Shown here piece by piece: positions 20,701 through 31,159 of a stretch of DNA of 64,000 nucleotides. Source of the stretch: Breviolum minutum Mf 1.05b.01 (Eukaryota > Sar > Dinophyceae > Suessiales > Symbiodiniaceae); contig DF241681.1 of the NCBI GenBank assembly GCA_000507305.1, positions 5,508-69,507 of the forward strand, written 5' to 3'. The translations under genes were made by a program, and so were the position numbers. The notes below the pieces were generated by a model. That model was given only the letters and a program-made list of their open reading frames with translations. It had not been told where the DNA came from and searched no databases. Within the stretch, counting starts at the first letter, position 1; each line of letters begins with the position of its first letter.

Positions 20701-23700
20701 AAAACCGCCGGTAAAAAAGACCTGTCCAGATTTTGACTTTCCTGTTTCAGCTCTTTTGAAATAGCCCACGACTGGCCTTGGACAGCACACTACGTTAGAA
20801 ACTGAGCTTTTGAGCCCCAGGTGCAACGATCAGTTTCAACCGAAAGAGGCCATGTTTCCTCAACTTGGAAAGCGTTTACAGCCTATGACAATGACATATC
20901 CCGGATGATGGCGACTGTTTATTATCTAAAAAGAAATTAAAAGAACATTCTTGTCAAAATTGAAGAGAGTTTCGATGTGTAGTGCAGTATAAATGAAATA
21001 CAAGAGTGATGTTTCTGAAATGCCCGTACCTTTAAGATGTTGACTTCTGTTCCTCACCATAACCAGTAATTTTGTCGTCAGAATTTCAGCGCTGCAGGCT
21101 GCGGTCACACATTTTGCAGGGTCAACGCTGCATGGATCGTCAGAAAGCACCTAAGTAGTAGCAGAAATCGCTCATGACAATCCCCAGCTTCCTTTGGATT
21201 CAGGTTCTAGCGCACATGCTCATAGAAATACGCGTGACTTTGCATTATTTATGGTTGACAGTACATATGCAATAATTTCCTACAACGTATGATACGCACG
21301 TGTAAAACATGCCATTCAAAAATCATCTTGTGATGTCACAAAAGGTTTCAAAGGTTTATCCCATCCCTTAAAACGAGGCCCAGACCAAGGTGCTTCAGGA
21401 CCGTCTGTGCAAAATGCCGGACATTGTACCCTTTGAGATACAACTAACAATACTGTGTACATACATATGTGTATTTATATTATATAATATATGCACATAT
21501 ACACATTCTAATGCCAACATACACCATCACACATATGTGACATAAGTATCATGCTCAAATCTGGTACTAAGCACCATATATCAGCATATTTATCAACAAA
21601 TATATCGACTGCCTATGGGTTATCTTTTGGGCAGGATGGAGCTTTAGAGAACTCAAAGTTTACTCGTGATGGATCCTCAAGCAACATTTGCAAGCTGTCA
21701 CTTTTCACGACTGAGATGTAAATGCAGATTTGATGGGCAAAATTTTGCATTGGCATAAATTGGTCAACTACTCGGTGTCGCCAAACAGGAGTTGACAGCT
21801 GTGACACCATCCAACCTCTGTGGAGTCGGCTCCGGCCGTCACCATGGTTTTGGCCTTCTCCACCTAAGGAGCCAAAAGAAATACACAAATCAGTTGGTTG
21901 TTGGTTGAGTAATGCAGCATTTCACAACTTTATTTCAAATTGGCAGCCCCTCAGAAATAGATATGATATAAAATATAAACACTCCCGGTTTTTGTTAGGT
22001 TCACAAAATGTTTCCTTCTGCTGCTGAGTTTCTGCTTTCTGCTCGGCACTTCTTTTGGCCTTCAACTTGGCAGCCTCTTCTGCTTCTGCTTGAGCTGCGT
22101 TGTGGGCCAACGACAAGGCAGCAGCCTGGCTATCATGGAAAAGTAGCTGGAAAGATGGTCTGATGCACTGATGCACCTCCAAAGATGATTATCAGTATTC
22201 ATTAGTCAATTAATCATAATCATAATCATAATTAATCCATATTAATCTAACATATGCTAATTTCAATTGACCCTACTTTGTTTCACATTTTTCCTTCCCA
22301 TTTCAGTATCATCGATGACAATTCGGGAGTGGCCTTGGCAGCCTCTTCAGCCTCTGCTTTGGCAGTTGCCTTGGCCTTGGCCTCTGCACTCAGTTGAGCT
22401 TTCACCTGGGCGGCTCAGGAAATGTCACAAAAAAACAGCCAGTTTTTAGGGGTAATCCTGTAATTTAGGAGTAATTTTTAGGGGTAGTCAATGAATGTCC
22501 CCATTTTTTTTGAAAGGAATCCCTGCACTTTTGGAAGCTATTTCCGGTTGAAATGTAAAAAAACAAAAACATATATGGGTTGATTTCCTATTTGTCTGTA
22601 TCATATGCGATCTCTGCCCGTGTCTCACTCTCCCTTCCCAAAATGTGAACATAAACAACAAGATTACGTCAACAAATGGAAGCACATAGAAGGCACCCAA
22701 TCCCAGCACCATCTCTTTGCGGCAAACGCCGTTACAACGTGCGTGATCAGGAGAGATACATATCACATGCACACAAAAACACGGGCACGCATATCTTGAC
22801 ACAATCATCTCTAGATAAATGGTTCAGATTTAAGCTTAGAGTCTTTATGTACTGTATACTGTATACTGTATACAGTAAATTTTATGTGCGATTACTGATT
22901 ATCCATTATAATCCTGAATCCTAAGTATAATCCATGACAAGTGGCTTTAGCTTCCTCCTTGGCCTTCAGCAACACCTTTTCCTTCAGCGTTTTGCTGGCA
23001 TCTTTCTTAGCCTCCAAGGTGGCCAATCGTGTGGCCTGGTCAGGGCTGCCAATGTCAAGCATCCACACACACCAAACCTTAGGGATGGGAAAACACAAAT
23101 CTACTATCTTGATGTATCTTGTAGTTATATCATAATAACAGAAAATGGAAGAACATTTGTTGAAAACAAGAAACATAAGGTGAGTTTCAGTTCATAGAGG
23201 TTTTTACCAGCTCCAGGCCTCCTCTTTGGCTGCCTTAGTGGCCTGAGAACAGGAAGCTTTGCAGGTTTCATGCTTGGAACTACCATGTGGATGTCATTTG
23301 TGTCATCATCACTAGCTCTTCGAAAAACCTATCATGCAAAACACATTTCAAATCTTTACAAACAATCTACCAGCATATACCCGAACTCATAATATGTTCT
23401 GCACACCATTTCAAAAAGTATCCTCTTTGCAGGGCCTCTGCTTTCGCCTCTGCCATTGCTTTCCCTGGTGCTTTTTCATGCACCTGGCAGCTTTTGCCAC
23501 TGTTCATTCCATGTGCTTTGAGAATGGGATAAACAGGAGAGTCATGTTAGTAAAGGAAAGTAAGTGGACCTTTTCTGGTTAGGGCCTATCAACTGATGGT
23601 TTCCCTTTTCAAACATTTCAGTAGTAGAGTACAAGTACTGCAAAGGACTAGAGCACAGCACAGTGTCAAAAAAAAAACACAGAGTTTCATGCTATCATCC

Positions 23701-26700
23701 AAGGTTCATCTTTACCGAAAAAAAAGTGAATCATATCATCTGGGATACTGAAATAACTACTCACATTGCAACGAAGCTCCCTCCAGAAAGATCAAACAGC
23801 TGCCTCCTTGGCGGCCATCTGAAAGGCTTCTGCGGATGCTGCGGCCTTGAGCTGTGTTGTCCGCATGAGAAGTCTGACCATGAAATATATCGAAAATCTG
23901 GACTCAAACGTGAAGTCCATGGAAATCCACCTTTTGTTGTAATTGTACACTATTCATACGGCTGGAACTGGATGTCAACTTTGGTTTTCAACCTCGAAAA
24001 TCCCTTGTATTCATTCATCTCATCCTATTGACATGCTATTCCGTGGTGTGCAGAAGTCATAGAAATTTGTCGGATTCAACACTCCCAAAGATGGCATCAC
24101 CATTGTTGATGTCATCATTGTTAGGCGCCTTCCCCCACTTTTTCCTTGTGTATTACCCTCCCTGTATCATCATTTTTTGGGAGCCATGCACCTCCAGTTG
24201 TTTCTTCTGACCTATGGTACTTTTCACCGCATCTTCCAAAGCCAAGTTTTTGAGCTCATCTGAATGCTCCTCAGCAAAGGATCTCGGTTCAGAACTGGAT
24301 GTGAAGCAACAATCACGATCAAAGTGACCAAGTTCACAACATTTGAAATATCTTCACTGAGCAAGTTTGGAAAAGGATGGGAAAAAGAGCTTTCAGGCGA
24401 CTGATTTGGATTATTTGGTCATGTTTAGTACTACTATCATCCAACTATTGGAACTCTTGATAATTTGGAGCCCCCCAGTACAACAGTGGATAGTTGAGAT
24501 TAAGAATCGGACCCTGGGTCCAATTTACTGAACATTTCTTGTGGAAACTGCTGGATGAAAAACAGCACAGCGCTACATCATACTATGTTGTTTCAAGCTC
24601 CTTGGCATAGGATTGGATTTGAGCCATGAGGTCTCTTTCCACCTCCTTCTTTGCTGCCTGGCCAAAGTTGAATCAGTGAAACATGTGTTTTCCAATCCCC
24701 CTTTTGGAATAGAAGTTGCAGAATTCATCACACTTCACTTCTATCCATAATACATGATTTTTCCCCAAACCTGCAAGATGTTTTTTCCAATTTCCTGTAT
24801 GCCATTCGGAAAGTGAGGGAAATGCCATCCCCTCCTGCTTGGCAGTTTCCAATGCCATCTCGGCTGCTTTGTCTTTGGCCTTGGTAAAGGCCTCTGCATG
24901 GGCCTGTGAAGGATGGATGTCAAGCGCAGAGTAGCGAAAAGACCTGCTTTTCCTGAAAATGGCACAAACACATATCACACTTAATCACCAAAAAATAAAA
25001 CAATGGTCTATGTTTCTTAGTGTTTCTTTCATGGCTTCATGCCGGTTCCAAACTTCACCCTTTTGCGCCAAACTCTTAGGCCTTGTTGTATACTGCCAGG
25101 GCAAAAGGAATCCCATGAAGTTCCATAGCTTTGGCATCCAACAAGCTTCTGGCCTGGTTGAAACAAACCAAATCGACCATCAGATAGGCCATGATACCAT
25201 GATTTTCACCCACGCCTTGCGGGCAGAAATGCAAGCCTTTGATGCTGTCCAGGATTGTGCTGTGGCACTGGCCTACCACCGAGTTTTGAGTTTTGATGTG
25301 GGGAGTTTGCATCTATGAGAGGCCTACTTAGGGACTTAGTTGAGGGGTAAGGATTGCCACCAACATCCACTAGCTATCATAACAAAGAATGACAAGGTTT
25401 AGCAATCAACAAAAGAAAACAGTTACGTACAATCATCATCACATTCACAACAAGTCTTCAAAAAACCAGTTGAAAACCTCGAAGAGCTTCTTCAACTTGC
25501 CCACACCCTCGGAGCCCACTTTCATGGTCCTAAGATGTCGTTATGCAAGCTGCGCTTAGGTAACACCAGGTAGAAGGTCATCACAAGTATGGTAGCTGCC
25601 AACTGCCATCCTGCTCGCATATCTTGGCCATTCCCTGATATGGAATATGAAAAGAGTTGTATCTGTATGTTTGTATATTTGTTCTTTTACTGATTGATCA
25701 GGAAATCCATACTCCAAACTCTCAAAACAAGATGTTGCCCATGCTCGAGCTGCAGTCCAAAAGTCTTGGTCACTGTCTCGGTGTCTTCTGCAGTTGCGCT
25801 TGCCGTCTTGGACACTTCTGCATCGCCTTCCCCTGCCATGCTGAACAAAGAGACCAACAAACCTGGAAAACACCCTCTTCAGATTTGCTGCATGTGTGAT
25901 ACTATATATTATTTTTTCCAGCAAAAAAAAAACTGCGCATCCAAAACCTTTTGCTTCATCTGTTGCTGCCGGACTTAGCGGCTTGCTCCAGGGGGTAAAT
26001 CGAAACCTCATATAGAAAGAGGGTAGAAGGACGCTTCCAAATAAGATAAATGAAGAATCACACCACGTGTTTGCCTGTCCGAGAGGCCTCTTCCCAGGCA
26101 TGGAAGGGGATAGTTGCTGCATAATCGAAACTAGCTGCCATTTTCATTTACAATTCTGCTGTGAGTTTGCAGGACATCCTGCCATCTACGAACATTTTAC
26201 CCATCTAAGATTCCACCAGCAGGTAGAAGCTCCAATAGCCTGAATTCTACCCCCAGCCCCACCTTTACCAGTTTGAGACAGCTGCACGTTCACACCTGGC
26301 AGTGCCAAAAGTCACAATCCAGAAATTCCTTGGTGTTTGGAGATGCACTCGCCTTCGTTGACCGTGGCGGTGGCTGACCTGTGCCAAGTCGGCCAAGTCC
26401 AGAAGCGGCGTTTGGAACTGAAACTCTTCCATGATCTGATATGTCAGTGTCTAAACACAAACACACAATATACATGTCAACGACATCATTCTACAGGAGA
26501 TAGACAAACTGGACGAAGTTTGTTCTATCACAACTTCTCCTCACAAATGTATACTTGCTTACTACTGTGCATTATTGTACATCATCTGTTCATCTATACG
26601 ACAGTTCGTCCAAGATGTCGCAAGTAGTTGGCGATTCAAATCTCTGCCTCGTGGCATTGGCTTTTCGTGTGGCGCTAGCTGTGGCTTTCTCCACGCTTGT

Positions 26701-27002
26701 TGCTTGAGCTTCCTAAGGGCACTACTGAGTCGCAGGGAATTCAAGGAACATGTCAACATCTGAATCTAGATCTTGGCCGAACGCCAATGATGTGGCTCAG
26801 GAATATGATCTCAGAAACAAGACATGGGAAGGACATAAGAAAGAACACCAATCATGTCTTATATCCTTTGCTCGGACTAGATGAAACCCTAGCACATTGA
26901 TGTTTGTCCTTTTGTTCTGGAAGAAGTGTGGACTTGCAGCAAGCAAGATTCAGCAAACATGTTCTGACCACCATGACAAGTCAGTGTCGTTTGCATCTGC
27001 AC

Positions 27003-27039
<37 letters not shown>

Positions 27040-30000
27040 GTTGTCATGATCATCCTCCAGAATACCAGGCAAGATTCTATCTTGATGTGGGCTCTTGTAA
27101 TGACTTCACTGTTCTCCTTGACAGGAGATGCTGCTTGTGCTGTAGCAGAGGCCTGTCACAAGGATGAGGTTTGGCAATGCTTAGCCGCGGGCATCTAACA
27201 TCCAAATTCCCAGCAGGAATCATCCGTCATGGCCGTCATGGTGACTCTTGTGACAAATCTGACAAATCCAATCCCTTTGGATCCAAATTTGAGTCCCTTA
27301 ACCATACTGTTGATGGAAACAAATCTGCACCAGTTGATAGGTAGTTATAATTATATCCCGTTATTTACGGGGTTTTATACATCCCAGGTGTTGCGGAATT
27401 TCTTCCATCATAGACACTGGCTAAAGATAGCTGCCATTTGCCTGGCCTGGTAGCTGGCCGTGACCTGATCCGTGGCCTCAGCAAAAGCCTCAGCTGAAGG
27501 AGGAGGTGACTTTCTCTGAAAGGCTCCAGATAAAGCAGGATACAGCATACAGAAATAATATTATACATAGCCTCGAGGGAATTAACATATCCCACCTGGG
27601 GAAAAGGAAAATCATCTTCAAATATGCCTTATCAGGGGGATATGTTAGTTCCATGGAGGGTATTCCGTTCATATAACCACTGTCATTGAATCAGAAATTT
27701 AGGAAGCAAAGAAATGGTGGAACAAAATGGAACGATTCTTCCAATCGTGATTTTATAGATCTACAGTATTTGGTTTTGAAAATCAAATTTACACCCTCTT
27801 GGCTTGATGTCAAGCCTTTAACTTGTCAAATTTATGGGTCACCTCAATTTGAAAGAATCCCAAGCTTCAATAAATTGGAAGACATCCCACATCCAACATC
27901 TGGACATTCCAAAGTGGGCTTTGCGAAACCTGGAAAAAAACACCTGCAGTGCAGCATCAAATTCGTCCGACTTCCAGGCGAAAAATCATTGCTGACAGGT
28001 GACTGTATGACTTGCCTTTGCAGTCGCCGTAGCATTGAAACTCCCTGTGCCAGTAGCTTCTGCCTGATGAATGACAGGATTTTCATGGGATTTTCCGCTA
28101 AAATACAGAGGATTTCCAGGTGAAAGATGAAAATGTATGAAAATGTCCCCCAGTGGACCTGCACCATGGCATGCTGCTTGGCAGAGGCTGTAGCAGCAAC
28201 GGTGGCTGAGGCCTGGGGAAAAATCAGAATCGCTGTTGCAACAAATCATATTCAAGAAATCATGCACCTTGCACTAGTCAAGGTATGTTTTCTTTGGATT
28301 ATCTACCCTTTTTCATCACACTCATAAGATCTGAAAGGCAGGTATTCACAGCAAAGGAGCAATTCAAACCAACCTATTCGTTTCCTTCCAAACCACCACA
28401 GGTGATCACTCCTTAACACGGCCCCAGCACTGCATAGCACTGCCCTCCCCTCACATCCAAACCTTCTCAGTAGCATTGCCAATGACCTGGTGCAAAGGGT
28501 TCCACAGATGGGTTCCTCATGGTTCCTCTCTCCTATGCCGGAGGTTAGTATGCAGAAAATCTATCAGAATATATGAATATATCATAATTGTATAATATAT
28601 CTATAAATCTGATTATCATTGATTATTTGTATAGCAATACACTTGGCTTTTAAGACTACCACCTTTGGATGATCGCCAACACCCATGTTCAGCCTGCCTC
28701 CACTGCTTTGTAGATGCGTCCCTCAATGATTTTGGTCACCGAATCCTTCACGGTGAACTCAGGCACCATCACCTGGAGGGGTCCAGCTTAAGAGGAGTTT
28801 TGTCCATTAGCTGTTTTCAGGAAATGGATCTATCTAAACCGCTATAAACAAATAAGTCCACCACAATACCGTTGACATCTTAGCAGCCACCTCGACGCTG
28901 ATGCACATCTTAGGCTCTTGGCGGCCAAAGGGTACCAAACGTCCGCGGTCATCCTGGTAACAAACGTACAAGGTCAACGCCAATGAAAACAGGTACATCA
29001 ATCCACAAAAAACTAACAGCTTTTGCCTTAACTTCTGTAAAAAATGATACTGTAGTTGGAAGTTGAAGGACTATTTTCTTTTTGGGATGACAACTTTTCA
29101 GAGGCTATGTCTATGTCACATGGCTGGGTGTACTAATTCAATTACACCTGACTTGGCTTCAGGAACTCGACTCGAATAGTTTGTGGACAACCACTTTCTA
29201 CAAAAAAAACAGCAATCACAAACATGTGTTTTTTCCTCGTCACTTTTATTAAGATTTCCTTTTCAAGGAAATGACAAAGACATGGTGCCTTGCCCAAGGG
29301 CTTCACCGAAGAAACTTCTGGTACCTTGCCACCCCATGCCTGGTGGTTGGAGATGGGTTGGGGATGACCATGGGGATGGTGATGCAAAAGCCTTTATGGT
29401 TTGTTGGAACAACCCGTGCATCACGCCGAGACCGAGATTCAACCATGAATTCTGCAAGACTTCATGCAGTTTTCATCAACATGTGCACTTTACACACACA
29501 TATCATAAGATATACTTGAGACGACCCTGAGATCCTCATGTTCAAAGCTTGCCAACCCAAGAAACAGTTCCTCATATCAACTCTTAAAGTGAACTCGAAT
29601 CCCTGTTTCGGAAAGTCCTGGCATTTAAGACTACTTCCGATTCTAGGCGCACAACGAATATGTGCGCCCAAACATGCCAGTTTGGGTTTCATGGTTTCAT
29701 CATAGGAGTGCAACCGTCAATATCCACCAGCGTTGTAGCATCTTGGTGTTGAATACCCATTGATATGAACTACAATCAACTCTACACTCTATACAACAGG
29801 ATGTAAGTCCTATATTGATATGTACTAGAAAACAACCAAATCAAACACTGGGCAAACACTTGAACAATTGCAGAAGCCGTGGCTGCCTCAAACATGTCTT
29901 CAAAGATCTTCAGTGCTGCTTTCTCCGCCTGTGCTGAACAAAGCAAGCTTACCTTGTGGGTTCAACTTGGGTGAATCTGGGTGAACGATAATTTGCCAAA

Positions 30001-31119
30001 CTGAAATATAGATGCTACATGATGCTAAAATACAACTATACGTATATTATTGTCATTTATATTGTCTCATTCTAAATACATCTAAGAGATTAAGAGATTG
30101 TATGTAAATATGATACATCTGTTCACTCACCATAAGCTCATGTTGAATCATTCATCTTTGACGGATTCCGCATCTAAAGCCGAATGAAGTATGATGAAGT
30201 CACTATATTTCACCCGAACCAACTCAAAACGTTTAAGGAAAGACCTCTTTCCAGCTACACCCGAGACAGCCGAGTCAAAACTCGAGCCTCCTCTCTGCCA
30301 ACATCTGGAGCCATGGTCGTTGGCTGGACGGACCTGGAACATTAAAATCAACTGCAAGAAAACGTCATCCAACATCGCAAATTGTCAACTGCGCTGTCAG
30401 TATTGATGTTGCTGTATGGTTCTTGTTGTTGGTGTTGTTGTTGTTGTTGCTGTTCTTCTTCTTCTTCTTCTTCTTCTTGTTAACTGCATAGGTCTCTAGT
30501 TCTTCTGACTGTGACTCCACTTAACCATATGAGACATCTCAGAACATCACTCCGCAAATCATAAATCTCAAATTATATAATAGAATATACTGTAGATGAA
30601 GATGTCTTTGCTGGGTTGGACCTTTACCGCCATGACTCATGACTCATGAGTGTGGAATGATACCTGCCTGCAATTTAAGTTCAATAAGAATAATCATATA
30701 AGCTCAAGTTGTGTTGGATCAGTTGACATCGTTGCTTTCCTCAAGGAAATTTACCTGAACCTTTTCTCAATTGTAAATGGAAACAGTGTGGGACCCTCTC
30801 CACTCAGCGATTGACGGAGTCCCTGGGAAGATCATCTTGGTGTTCGTGCCAATCTCAGCCGTTGGACCAAGCACTCATGAGATCCCATGACTCAGGGGAT
30901 ACAGTAGTTATTGGTAGGGGACCGAAATCATGGTGGGCATAGTGATGATCCCTTCAATGATTTTAGGTCAAAATGACGTAGCTGAAATGTATTGAAAAGT
31001 CTCATTGGTCTTGCACAATCTGCGTTCCATTGTTCTGTAAGGAAGTCAAACCTTCATCATTGCTTGCACCATCCCATCAGCAAGTCCAGTTTCACCAAAA
31101 GAGCACGGTCACAACAACC

Positions 31120-31159
<40 letters not shown>

